A stretch of DNA of 64,000 nt. Origin: an uncultured Hellea sp. GTDB lineage: Bacteria > Pseudomonadota > Alphaproteobacteria > Caulobacterales > Maricaulaceae. This document shows positions 1 to 9,446 of the stretch, in pieces (position 1 is the stretch's first letter; the number at the start of each line of letters is the position of its first letter). Both the position numbers and the translations under genes were made by a program. Under the pieces are notes generated by a model. The model was not told the origin of the DNA, ran no database searches, and was given only the letters and a program-made list of their open reading frames with translations. Location of the stretch: the NCBI GenBank assembly GCA_938007935.1, contig CALLMD010000006.1, forward strand, positions 57,156-121,155. The letters are read 5' to 3'.

Positions 1-1
1 T

Positions 2-538
2 TGGATAAATTTATCTGAGTTATCAAATATACTGCCAGCGCAAGCCGAGTTGTTAAAAGAAACAGTTTCTGCTCCGAAGCAAGTAGATAACCTTAATCTA
101 ACTAAATACACTACTGCTGACCCCCTAAATTACAGAGATGCACCAAACGGAAATAAACTAGGCAGTTTGTCGTACGGTTCATTAGTTAAAGTCTATGAAG
201 AACGGGATAACTGGGTAAGAATATCGAAATCAAATGAAACCCCAAATTGGGTGCACAAAGATTACGTTTCCAAGTCAAAGCCTCGACCCAAAAAGACGGT
301 AACTCGCACTCAATCAAAAAGAGGCTTTAAGGAAATTGGCGATGGCGGAAGGTATGGCATCAGTCGTTCGCTAAAAACACTTAAGAGCAAATGCAGCTAC
401 CGACAAATGGCACAATTTAGTGTAGGTGAGTATGTTTCAGGCGGTTGTCATTATGTCGTTCAAATCCTTAAAAAAGAACCTAACCACCCATATTCTACAA
501 ACTTGACGCGGTATATGAACAGTTCACTTTGGCCATAA
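2..538 (+). CDS. SH3-domain (bacterial SH3_3-like) protein, 5' end truncated by window edge
   Basis: Reading frame stays open to the window start (..WINLSELSNILPAQAELLKETV..); SH3-like segment LNYRDAPNGNKLGSLSYGSLVKVYEERDNWVRIS..NWVHKDYV. Confidence 0.6.
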   Translation, partial: WINLSELSNILPAQAELLKETVSAPKQVDNLNLTKYTTADPLNYRDAPNGNKLGSLSYGSLVKVYEERDNWVRISKSNETPNWVHKDYVSKSKPRPKKTVTRTQSKRGFKEIGDGGRYGISRSLKTLKSKCSYRQMAQFSVGEYVSGGCHYVVQILKKEPNHPYSTNLTRYMNSSLWP

Positions 539-907
539 TATTTCTGTCCTAGGTGATATTTTCTAACCCACATGACCCATCCGTCATTAACTAACCTTGG
601 CATCCAGAGTTTTCACCTATTGGTCATCTGAAAATTGAAAAAAAATTTCGCATCTTGGTATTGATAGCTCTAATTTTTTCCAAGAAAGACAGCCTCCCAG
701 ATCATTCAAAACTATGTATTAATTACTAGTCTGTCTTAGACTATTTTAAGAAACAGCTAAGAGGGCAAACGAAATATTTGACGTTCATTTAAAACGATTG
801 ATTCAGTATAATATACGCGGTTTTGTACTTCAGTTTTCAAAGCTTATTTGTTTAGAATTATTCCATCAAGGGTTGTTTTAAACTAAGCCTAATGTCAGTT
901 TGGCAAA

Positions 908-2746
908 ATGATTATTCACTTCACTAGTAAATATAAATGCATTCCCCGTGGAGGGACTGTGGAACTTCCAAAATTTGTTGTATTAACAGGTAAAAACGGA
1001 AGTGGTAAAACTCAATTATTTGAAGGTATTCATAATAAAAGGTTTAAGCTAAAAGATAGTGAAGGCGAATTTATTACCAGAATAACATATATTGAATCTG
1101 GTAAGTTGTCCGTCGACGACAATTCCTTTTCTGAGCCTACAGAAACTAAAGCTCTTTTGGCTTATTACTACAACCAAATTATTTTAAACATCAACGGTAA
1201 TCGCGGTGGGAATTTTGACTCATATGATAGAGACCCAAACGGTAGATTTTTAGGGGTCGCACGGCAATTAGCTCAAGAGTTAAAAAGAAATAAGATAACT
1301 GAAATAAGTTATGATGAAATGGTTGAAAAATTCGATGAATATATAAATAGCATGAAGCCTAAAACAATTTTTTCTGATCAGCTTAGTGAAACCTTCACGA
1401 ATTATTTTGGACAAAAGTGGGATAATGACAATAATCAGTTTTTAGCTGAGATAAAAAATAGAGATGTAAAATTTTTAACTGATGAAGAATTTTTAGATTT
1501 GCAAGGTCCACCTCCTTGGGAGTTAATTAATGAAGTTCTAAAGAATGCTAAAATACCATATACAGTTACCCAGCCAGAAGATGAAAAGAAGCCTTTTAAG
1601 GCTCAATTAAAAAGTGTTACTGACCCCCAAAACATAATTGAATTTTCAGATTTATCTTCTGGTGAGAGAACTTTATGCAAACTGGCTATCGCAATATATC
1701 AAACAAAAACTGCGCCTGAATTTCCTGATTTACTTTTACTTGATGAACCAGATGCTCACCTGCATCCTTGTATGTCAAAACAGATGATAGACACTTTAGT
1801 AGTTAGTTTTTTGCCATACATCAAACATGGAATAATTATTACGACACATTCGCCTTCGACATGCGCATTGGCACCTGATGGCTCTCTTTTCTACATGCAA
1901 ACTGATACAAGAAGGCCAATGTCAATTCAAATTGACGATGCCCTAGAGGAATTATGTGTAGGTATTCCAACCTTATCCATTCGCAAAGAAAATGAACGTC
2001 AAATAATCGTTGAAAGCAACATTGATGCTGAACTTTATACATCAATTTGGCAAAGGGTTAGAAAGGTATTAGAATTACAAAATGTTCCAAACTTAAACTT
2101 TATCTCATCTGGCAAAGCATGGAGAAAAGGCAACTGTGAACAAGCACAACATATGTGTGCGAGCTTAAGAAAAGGCGGGTCAACAACTTGTTTCGCGATA
2201 ATTGATTACGATGGCAAAAATAAATCTAATGATCATATATTCGTGCTAGGTGAAGGGGAAAGGTATTCAATCGAAAACTTCATTCTAAATCCATTATCAA
2301 TAGCTGCTCTTCTGGTACACCATCATGGTAGTGCAGCTCCATATGAATTTTTAAAAGGCATATCAATTATAGATATCAAAGACCTACCCCCAGAACAGTA
2401 TCAGATAATTTCAGATGGTATCTGCAATAGGATTGAAACCAGTTTGGAAGAATTTCGAACGAGTAAAAGTCTTGAAAATAAATTTCCAGGGGTTGAATTG
2501 AGTGATGAGAGAATTGAAGTATCCACGATTACTGGTTTAGAGCTAAAACTTCCTGTTTGGTATAGCGTTACGAATGGGCATGTACTTGAAAAACTAATAC
2601 TCGCGGTTTTCCCTAAACTTTTACATTATGGAAGAGACAATGAAGCGGGAAAATTAATGACTTCTGTATGCACTCATATTTTAGCTCCAATTCCCGAATT
2701 TATTCCTCTAAGTCTTTCTGAAACTTTAGTTAAACTAACAGAATAA
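908..2746 (+). CDS. AAA/ABC-type ATPase with C-terminal TOPRIM/DUF4435-like domain (OLD-like or PARIS-like defence-type protein)
   Basis: Walker A GKNGSGKT, signature SSGERT, Walker B LLLLDEPDAHLHP, H-loop TTHSP; then IIVESNIDAELY, AIIDYDGKNKSND, YSIENF acidic motifs. Confidence 0.7.
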   Translation: MIIHFTSKYKCIPRGGTVELPKFVVLTGKNGSGKTQLFEGIHNKRFKLKDSEGEFITRITYIESGKLSVDDNSFSEPTETKALLAYYYNQIILNINGNRGGNFDSYDRDPNGRFLGVARQLAQELKRNKITEISYDEMVEKFDEYINSMKPKTIFSDQLSETFTNYFGQKWDNDNNQFLAEIKNRDVKFLTDEEFLDLQGPPPWELINEVLKNAKIPYTVTQPEDEKKPFKAQLKSVTDPQNIIEFSDLSSGERTLCKLAIAIYQTKTAPEFPDLLLLDEPDAHLHPCMSKQMIDTLVVSFLPYIKHGIIITTHSPSTCALAPDGSLFYMQTDTRRPMSIQIDDALEELCVGIPTLSIRKENERQIIVESNIDAELYTSIWQRVRKVLELQNVPNLNFISSGKAWRKGNCEQAQHMCASLRKGGSTTCFAIIDYDGKNKSNDHIFVLGEGERYSIENFILNPLSIAALLVHHHGSAAPYEFLKGISIIDIKDLPPEQYQIISDGICNRIETSLEEFRTSKSLENKFPGVELSDERIEVSTITGLELKLPVWYSVTNGHVLEKLILAVFPKLLHYGRDNEAGKLMTSVCTHILAPIPEFIPLSLSETLVKLTE

Positions 2747-3077
2747 TGTACTCTCTCAGTCTAAGATGCGTCTTTAAAGATTATTGACCAAAATCTTGGT
2801 TCATTCCCGAAATATTACTTAAGCAGTAACCCAAAGTGCTACAGACCTAATATGGGAACATGGGTCAAAAATAGCCTTAAATAGATAGATTTTGAAGACC
2901 GAGAGAATCTTTATTGAGATAAAAATTTGGGGAAAATCAAACCCGATTCAAACCGCCCATATTTTTAAAAATAAGCAGGATGACTAGCTTAACGACGCAT
3001 TAAGCTAGGTCTGAGAGACTAAGACATTGAAATAAAACAATATTTACGTTACAAATGTCGAAACTTTTAAGAAAAAA

Positions 3078-3154
3078 TGGTAGTGAGAGTGAGACTTGAA
3101 CTCACGACCTCAGGATTATGAGTCCTGCGCTCTAACCAGCTGAGCTACCCCACC
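3078..3154 (-). tRNA. tRNA-Met (CAT), elongator type, CCA encoded
   Basis: Reverse complement ggtggggtagctcagctggttagagcgcaggactcataatcctgaggtcgtgagttcaagtctcactctcactacca folds as a 77-nt cloverleaf, anticodon loop CTCATAA. Confidence 0.93.
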
Positions 3155-3221
3155 ACGAGGCGTCCTTATGAACAGGCGCGGGGAATAAGCGAATTTAGCC
3201 TCTATGACAAGCACAAACCTA

Positions 3222-4424
3222 TCATAAAAACATCATTGTTGGGTCTTCGAGTAAAGCTTTCATCTCTTGCATCATTTTCGCTGCGTCATAACCGTCTATC
3301 ACGCGGTGATCACAAGAGACGCTGTAATTCATGACAAGACGTTCGATAGGCTGCCCGTCTTCTAGGACCAGTTTTTTACGGATTTTATTGGGGCCAAAAA
3401 TGGCAACTTCGGGCCGGTTGATAACTGGCGTAGTCACGAGCCCGCCAAGTGGTCCAAGCGATGTGAGAGTGGTCGTTGCCCCGCTAAGCTCTTCGGGGCT
3501 GAGCTTATTGGTGCGCGCACCTTCGGCCAGCCGCGTTATTTCTGAAGCCAAGTCCCAAATGGAGCGTGTTTGCGCGCGGCGCAGCACGGGGACGATCAGG
3601 CCATTATCGGTTTGCGTCGCGATGCCCAGATGCAAATCAGAAAATTGGGAAACATAGCCGCCCTTCCCACTCGCCATATTCTCATCAATGAAACGCGCGT
3701 TAAATTGCGGCCAGTCTTCAAGCGTGCACGCAAGCGCGCGTATTATGAAAGGCAGAACCGTAAGCTTTGGCTGGTCTTCAGATTTTTTTTCATTGGCGCG
3801 CTTACGCAGAGCTTCAAGTTCCGTGACGTCAATTTCTTCAACATAGGTGAAGTGCGGGATATGGCGCTTAGCTTCTTGCATGCGCTGGGAAATTACACGG
3901 CGCAGGCCAATGACTTTTATGCGGGTTTCGCCCTCTTCCGGGGTGAAAGTTTTTTCCAGCAAATCAAGGTCAGCTTGGGTGACTTGCCCGTTCTTACCCG
4001 TCGCAGTGACTTGGGAGAGCTCTACGCCTAGCGCCTTAGCCCGCTTGCGCACAGCCGGCGCGGCCAAAGCTTTATCTGTTGACTCCGCTTCTTTTTTGGA
4101 AACTGGCTTAGTCGGTGGTTTTTTGGGGGCCTTGTCCTTAGCTGCTTCTTTTGTCGGTTCATTTATTGGCTCAGACGTATCACCTTCAACCTCAAAAATA
4201 ACAAGATCAGCCCCAACTGCGAGTATATCGCCCTCTTCACAGGCCACCATGCTGATTATGCCGTCAACGGGTGCTGTCAGTTCAATCGTCGCCTTATCCG
4301 TCATAGCATCGGCTATGGGATCGTCTTCGGACACCTTATCCCCCAGCGCGACATGCCAAGCGGTAATTTCCGCCTCAACAACACCTTCGCCGATGTCGGG
4401 CAGTTTAAAATGATACTCACCCAT
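3222..4424 (-). CDS. bkdB: 2-oxo acid dehydrogenase E2 (dihydrolipoamide acyltransferase), branched-chain type
   Basis: Lipoyl domain with ..DAMTDKATIELTAPVDG, PSBD and catalytic CDHRVIDGYDAAKM; start at MGEYHFKLPDIGEGV overlaps the stop of the upstream E1beta (TAATG). Confidence 0.88.
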   Translation of the reverse strand: MGEYHFKLPDIGEGVVEAEITAWHVALGDKVSEDDPIADAMTDKATIELTAPVDGIISMVACEEGDILAVGADLVIFEVEGDTSEPINEPTKEAAKDKAPKKPPTKPVSKKEAESTDKALAAPAVRKRAKALGVELSQVTATGKNGQVTQADLDLLEKTFTPEEGETRIKVIGLRRVISQRMQEAKRHIPHFTYVEEIDVTELEALRKRANEKKSEDQPKLTVLPFIIRALACTLEDWPQFNARFIDENMASGKGGYVSQFSDLHLGIATQTDNGLIVPVLRRAQTRSIWDLASEITRLAEGARTNKLSPEELSGATTTLTSLGPLGGLVTTPVINRPEVAIFGPNKIRKKLVLEDGQPIERLVMNYSVSCDHRVIDGYDAAKMMQEMKALLEDPTMMFL

Positions 4425-5452
4425 TATCCAGCATCCATCACTTTGCGTATGCCGTTTATGACACGCTTTGGCCCGGGGAAGAAGGCCCATTCCTGTGCAT
4501 GGGGGTACGGCGTATCCCACCCCGTGACCCGCACGATGGGCGCTTCGAGAGAAAAGAAGCAATGCTCTGCGACTTGAGCGGAGAGCTCTGCGCCAAAGCC
4601 AGAGGTTCGTGTGGCTTCATGTAGGATAAGGCAGCGCCCTGTTTTTTTGACCGATGCCGATATGGCGTCAATATCAAGCGGCAAGAGCGAGCGAATATCG
4701 AGAATATCAGCATTTACGCCTGCTTCACGAGCGGCATTTTCAGCCACCCAAACCATTGTGCCATAAGCCAATATGGTGAGATCATCACCTTCGCTGAATT
4801 GACGCACGGTCTCAAATGGAACTGTGTAATGGCCTTCAGGTACTTGGCCCAGCTCATGCTTGGCCCAGCTCACAGCGGGTTTATGCGGATCACCATCAAA
4901 GGGACCATTATAAAGCCGCTTTGGTTCTAAAAAGAGAACAGGATCATTATCTTCGATAGCCTGTATCAGAAGCCCCTTGGCATCATAAGGGTTAGAGGGG
5001 ATAATCGTTTTAAGGCCCGATATATGCGTAAATAGCGCTTCCGGGCTTTGGCTGTGGGTTGTGCCGCCAAATATGCCGCCGCCAACGGGCGTACGAATTG
5101 TCAGCGGCGCTGTGAAATCCCCATTGGAACGGTAACGCAGGCGCGCGGCCTCTGAGGCAATCTGATCATAACCGGGATAGATATAATCTGCGAACTGGAT
5201 TTCAGCGACAGGGCGCAGGCCATTGGCGGCCATGCCGACAGCAATGCCGACAATGCCGCCTTCTGAAATTGGCGTATCAAAACAGCGGTGAAGCCCGTGT
5301 TTTTCCTGAAGGCCCGCCGTGCAGCGAAAGACGCCGCCAAAATAACCAACATCTTCACCGAAGACCAAGACATCAGGGTCTTGGCTCATCTTGACATCAA
5401 GCGCATCGCGAATGGCTTCGATCATATTCATTTGTCGGGTAGGAGCACTCAC
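4424..5452 (-). CDS. bkdA2: 2-oxoisovalerate dehydrogenase E1 beta subunit
   Basis: Full-length transketolase-like E1beta: MNMIEAIRDALDVKMSQDPDVLVFGEDVGYFGGVFRCTAGLQ.. Confidence 0.88.
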   Translation of the reverse strand: MSAPTRQMNMIEAIRDALDVKMSQDPDVLVFGEDVGYFGGVFRCTAGLQEKHGLHRCFDTPISEGGIVGIAVGMAANGLRPVAEIQFADYIYPGYDQIASEAARLRYRSNGDFTAPLTIRTPVGGGIFGGTTHSQSPEALFTHISGLKTIIPSNPYDAKGLLIQAIEDNDPVLFLEPKRLYNGPFDGDPHKPAVSWAKHELGQVPEGHYTVPFETVRQFSEGDDLTILAYGTMVWVAENAAREAGVNADILDIRSLLPLDIDAISASVKKTGRCLILHEATRTSGFGAELSAQVAEHCFFSLEAPIVRVTGWDTPYPHAQEWAFFPGPKRVINGIRKVMDAG

Positions 5453-5454
5453 AG

Positions 5455-6696
5455 TTAAAGCTCCTCATCAAAGAGGTCACGTTGATCACGCAAATGACGG
5501 GGCAGTTCCTCATAAACTTGCTCAAACATTGTGTAATGGTCGACCTTGGTATCGCCGGATAGACTGCCTAAAGCCTCGGCTGATTTATAAATATCTCGAA
5601 TTTCTTTTTTACAGCTCTCTTCAAGCGCGGCGTGCTGATCTTCATCCCACTCACCAATTGCAATCAGGTGCATTTTAAGACGTTCAATAGGATCGCCAAA
5701 AGGCCAAATATCAGGCTCGCTCTCTGGTCTATATTTTGTCGGATCATCCGATGTCGAATGCCCCGAACTGCGATAGGTGAAATGTTCGATAAGTGTCGCG
5801 CCGCCGCCTTTGCGGGCACGTTCCGCGGCCCATTTCGTTGCCGCATAAACGGCGAGCAAATCATTTCCATCTACACGCAGCGTTGCCAAGCCAAATCCGG
5901 TGCCGCGAGCCGCAAAGGTTTCACCTTCACCTGCGGCAATGCCTTGGAAGCTAGAAATCGCCCATTGATTATTCACCACATTGATAATGCAAGGCGCGCG
6001 GTAAGTTGACGCAAAGTTGAGCGCATAATGAAAATCGCCCTCTGCGGTTGCGCCCTCACCCGTGAATACCGACGCAATATCATCAAGGTTCTTATAGGCA
6101 TTGGCCATCGCCCAGCCTACGCCTTGAATAAGCTGTGTTCCAAGATTACCTGAAATAGAAAAGAAACCATGCTTTTTAAAAGAGTAAAGAACAGGAATGG
6201 ATTTACCGTCCAGAGGATCGCCAGAATTAGACAGACATTGACACATCATCTCTTTGATAGAAGCCCCGCGGTTAATCAGGATGCCTTGCTGACGATAAGT
6301 CGGAAACACCATATCAGAATTTTTAAGCGCCATAGCGTGGCCAACTGAAACCGCCTCCTCGCCTCTGGACTTCATATAAAAGCTCATCTTCCCTTGGCGT
6401 TGCATGTTAAACATGCGGTCATCCATCGCGCGTGTCATCATCATGTCTTTTAGACCTTTATGCATAAGGTCGAGGGGCATTTGCGGGTTCCAGTCACCCA
6501 CAGCCTCGCCATTAAACCGCAGAACACGGATTAAGCCCAGCGCATGCTCCATAGTATCATAATCATCACATAAGGGATCAGGACGCGGAGGCGTATGCGC
6601 TGTAGGGACAGAGATATAGGAATAGTCAGGTGTATCACCTGGGCGGAAGGGCGGCTCAGGAATATGAAGGCGGGATTGATTGGAGGTTTTTGACAT
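5455..6696 (-). CDS. bkdA1: 2-oxoisovalerate dehydrogenase E1 alpha subunit
   Basis: TPP-binding GEGATAEGDFHYALNFAS..NNQWAIS and YRSSGHSTSDDPTKYR phosphorylation-loop-type segment. Confidence 0.88.
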   Translation of the reverse strand: MSKTSNQSRLHIPEPPFRPGDTPDYSYISVPTAHTPPRPDPLCDDYDTMEHALGLIRVLRFNGEAVGDWNPQMPLDLMHKGLKDMMMTRAMDDRMFNMQRQGKMSFYMKSRGEEAVSVGHAMALKNSDMVFPTYRQQGILINRGASIKEMMCQCLSNSGDPLDGKSIPVLYSFKKHGFFSISGNLGTQLIQGVGWAMANAYKNLDDIASVFTGEGATAEGDFHYALNFASTYRAPCIINVVNNQWAISSFQGIAAGEGETFAARGTGFGLATLRVDGNDLLAVYAATKWAAERARKGGGATLIEHFTYRSSGHSTSDDPTKYRPESEPDIWPFGDPIERLKMHLIAIGEWDEDQHAALEESCKKEIRDIYKSAEALGSLSGDTKVDHYTMFEQVYEELPRHLRDQRDLFDEEL

Positions 6697-6822
6697 TTTT
6701 CCTCATATTTCAAAATAGTTGCTAAATTTAGCCCTCTATAACCGTATTATTATAATTTTTCGTGTTGATATTCAATAAAATGCAGAATATTTGTCCTAAA
6801 ATATATTAATAGGAGGCTAAAA

Positions 6823-7317
6823 ATGCCCGAACAAATAGATGGCATTGATGCAAAAATTTTGCATCTTATTCAAACCAATGCCGCCCTTTCAGTCGCAGAT
6901 ATTGCTGATAGCGTCGGACTGTCCTCCTCGCCCTGTTGGCGGCGTATAAAACGCATGGAAGAAATCGGGATTATCAAACAGCGCGTGACGATTCTTGACC
7001 GCAAAAAACTTGGGCTTGATTTTGAAGTTTTTGTTGCTGTTAAGCTCGCTTTGCCAAACCGCGTAAATATGGAAAAATTTGAAGCCGCGGTCTCTCGTAT
7101 GCCCGAAGTCGTCCAATGCGCCACCGTTACAGGGGCCGTTGATTTCATGCTGCGTGTCGTCACCAAAGACATGCATAGCTATGAAGACTTTTTAAGAGAA
7201 GTCCTGCTCTCCATTGATTTAATCTCAGATGTACAAAGCCGTATTGTTCTCAGGCAAAGCAAAGACAGCTATGCTATTCCTCTAAATCTGATTAGTAATT
7301 CAGTTCCGCGCCTTTAA
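6823..7317 (+). CDS. Lrp/AsnC family transcriptional regulator, divergent from bkd operon
   Basis: AsnC-type HTH (DAKILHLIQTNAALSVADIADSVGLSSSPCWRRIKRMEEIGII) plus RAM domain. Confidence 0.9.
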   Translation: MPEQIDGIDAKILHLIQTNAALSVADIADSVGLSSSPCWRRIKRMEEIGIIKQRVTILDRKKLGLDFEVFVAVKLALPNRVNMEKFEAAVSRMPEVVQCATVTGAVDFMLRVVTKDMHSYEDFLREVLLSIDLISDVQSRIVLRQSKDSYAIPLNLISNSVPRL

Positions 7318-7410
7318 ATCCCTCACCCTTATTTAGATTACAAATATATAATCTAGATAAATATGGGCTGAAATGATGTTTCAGCAACGGTTCAGCTTAC
7401 GAATCTATAA

Positions 7411-7545
7411 GGGGTCTTGCGTGCGTCCCCTCTGTGACGTCCCTTCCCCCCCGGTGGGTGGCCGTGAGACTTCCGGCCCACAGATCGCGCAGCAGGGCGG
7501 TGGTTGATTTTTCTCTCTCTAGATCAACCCCGCCTCTGTCTTTTC
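7411..7545 (+). ncRNA. Candidate structured non-coding RNA ending in terminator-like hairpin (family not identified)
   Basis: No ORF; nested stems TGCGTG/CGCGCA (7418-7423/7486-7491) and TCTGTG/CACAGA (7431-7436/7479-7484), then GGCGG-T-GGTTGAT/ATCAACC-CCGCC (7496-7508/7523-7534) followed by tctgtctttt. Confidence 0.45.
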
Positions 7546-7565
7546 AAATATACTGAATCCTTACA

Positions 7566-8303
7566 TTATTTTTTACCTGCGAGCGTTCCGTAATGCTCAA
7601 CCAGAGCCGAAAGCCCCATTTTTAATATAGTTAAACCGCTAGACGCTGCCCATTTTTCAGCTCTTTCAACCTCACTTAAAGACTTATCCATGCAGCACAC
7701 AGCAATAAGAGCTTTGATTAAACTTCGCCCGATAATCTTATCTGCTGTCTCAAGACGCCTGCGCGCGTCTATTCTTCTATTCAGTACCACACTATTGCGA
7801 TCAGCATAATGCGTTTTATCTTCCCCTGCCGAGAGATAATTCTGGGTCGAAATGTTGGCGTAACCAGCCAAAGCATAATCCTTTGCATAACGACGCCCCG
7901 CTTCATATTCAGCGCTACTCAGTAGGGTTTGCCCGTCTCTATCTCTGCGCCGGTATAGGCGATCTAAAGCTGATAAAGAGCCGTTAATGCGCGCCGGGCG
8001 TTTCACCCCTGACGGAACAAATAGGTCGCGCTCCTCAATATCTCTATGTTGATTGGCAAAATTTTTATTGGCTCCGGATCGCTTAGAAAAACTACGGGCA
8101 ACCGCAAAACCCTCGCCTTGTTGCTCAAGAACACCAAAGCTGGACAAAGCCTTGAAGCTATCTTGGCTTACCCAGCATATCGGACGTTTACGGCGATCGC
8201 CTCTAGGATAGGCTGGAAATGCATCCGAGCCGGATTTGATAATTAGCGCCTCATGTTTGGCCAGCCGCTGGGCAAGGTGGTTATCTGATAAAGGCAAACT
8301 CAT
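7566..8303 (-). CDS. DUF6456-like alphaproteobacterial protein
   Basis: C-terminal half LDRLYRRRDRDGQTLLSSAEYEAGRRYAKDY..SLIKALIAVCCMDKSLSEVERAEKWAASSGLTILKMGLSALVEHYG resembles DUF6456 proteins. Confidence 0.55.
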   Translation of the reverse strand: MSLPLSDNHLAQRLAKHEALIIKSGSDAFPAYPRGDRRKRPICWVSQDSFKALSSFGVLEQQGEGFAVARSFSKRSGANKNFANQHRDIEERDLFVPSGVKRPARINGSLSALDRLYRRRDRDGQTLLSSAEYEAGRRYAKDYALAGYANISTQNYLSAGEDKTHYADRNSVVLNRRIDARRRLETADKIIGRSLIKALIAVCCMDKSLSEVERAEKWAASSGLTILKMGLSALVEHYGTLAGKK

Positions 8304-8668
8304 ATATTTAGGCCTAACAGTTTCGCATTTGTCATCTGCCGAAGCCGGTTTTCCATAGCAATGAGTTTACTGTCCAAAACAGGGTCGTCGCGCTGTTCTT
8401 CAATGACGTTACATGCATGAGACACAGTCGAAAAATGCCGCCCAAACACTTCCCCGATCCGCGTCTTTGTTGATCCAAAAATACAATGCATTAAATACAT
8501 CGCAATTTGGCGCCCAAAGCTTATGTCACTGGTTCCTTTTTTATGGCTTAATATTTGGTTTTCTGGAACCGAAAACTCCAATGATACAGTTGAAACCACC
8601 AAATGGGCCCGAGCCGTATCTATATAAAAAGGTGTTGGATTTTTTTTGCGCATATTGTCCTCATTCAT
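8300..8668 (-). CDS. Stand-alone DnaA domain IV-like DNA-binding protein
   Basis: VVSTVSLEFSVPENQIL..GRQIAMYLMHCIFGSTKTRIGEVFGRHFSTVSHACNVIEE matches the DnaA C-terminal HTH pattern without AAA+ domain. Confidence 0.65.
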   Translation of the reverse strand: MNEDNMRKKNPTPFYIDTARAHLVVSTVSLEFSVPENQILSHKKGTSDISFGRQIAMYLMHCIFGSTKTRIGEVFGRHFSTVSHACNVIEEQRDDPVLDSKLIAMENRLRQMTNAKLLGLNI

Positions 8669-8786
8669 TCACTGAAGTCACTATAACATGATTATAGTAA
8701 TTGAGGATTATATTCCTAGGATTTTTTTCCTATTATATCAAAAGCTTGTGAGTAAGTTTAATCTCTAGCTACTTAAGCTTTTGAAA

Positions 8787-9296
8787 TTAAGCATATTTTA
8801 TCTGTGGTTCCTCTCGGATGAAAACAGCATCAGACAGCTTCACCATATGGTCATAACCGAGGATAAGATCAATATCTCTTCCATCAGTCGATAAAGGGAG
8901 TCTAATCCAAAACTGTGCAAAATGAGCCCCATTAGGCGTTCCGGGGCGGGTGACCCCGGCAAAAGGACGTCGCTTATCCACGACTTGTCCTAAAACCCGG
9001 TTCCAATAAGCACAGCGATTACCGAGCGGTAAATCATCAATATACTGTCCTTGAATTTCGTCCTGATATAAATTCCAAAATCCAGTACCCGCCAAACGAT
9101 AACGATAGCGCTTCTCCTGTCCCTGACGTTCCACGCCAGTTAAGCTTGTCATTGGCAGTTGATCAATAATATCTTCGGGCAATATATCGGCGCGGGTAGG
9201 AAACGTACCACCTTGGCATTTAGAGCGCCAATAATCGTAAAATTTTTGTTGCTCTGGTAAAACAATTTGATGCCTAAATGCATTTGCCTGCAACAT
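8787..9296 (-). CDS. PAS-domain protein (PAS_5-like)
   Basis: FYDYWRSKCQGGTFPTRADILPEDI..RYRYRLAGTGFWNLYQDEIQGQYIDDLPLG typical of alphaproteobacterial PAS_5 proteins. Confidence 0.65.
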   Translation of the reverse strand: MLQANAFRHQIVLPEQQKFYDYWRSKCQGGTFPTRADILPEDIIDQLPMTSLTGVERQGQEKRYRYRLAGTGFWNLYQDEIQGQYIDDLPLGNRCAYWNRVLGQVVDKRRPFAGVTRPGTPNGAHFAQFWIRLPLSTDGRDIDLILGYDHMVKLSDAVFIREEPQIKYA

Positions 9297-9446
9297 GATC
9301 CTAGCCCCTCAAGCCTCTTCCCACATCATCAGTGAATCGCATCGGCCTTTGCATCAAGACTTTGTTAACCATATTTAGGTCGTTAACAGCTTATTAACCA
9401 TGTTTTTTGTTACGGTGCCGATTCAATTAAGCGCGGCGGCAAGCTT

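Noticed and set aside
3847-4413. 188-aa plus-strand ORF opposite bkdB
   Set aside because: Shadow ORF antisense to a well-supported E2 gene; low-complexity Ser/Ala composition.
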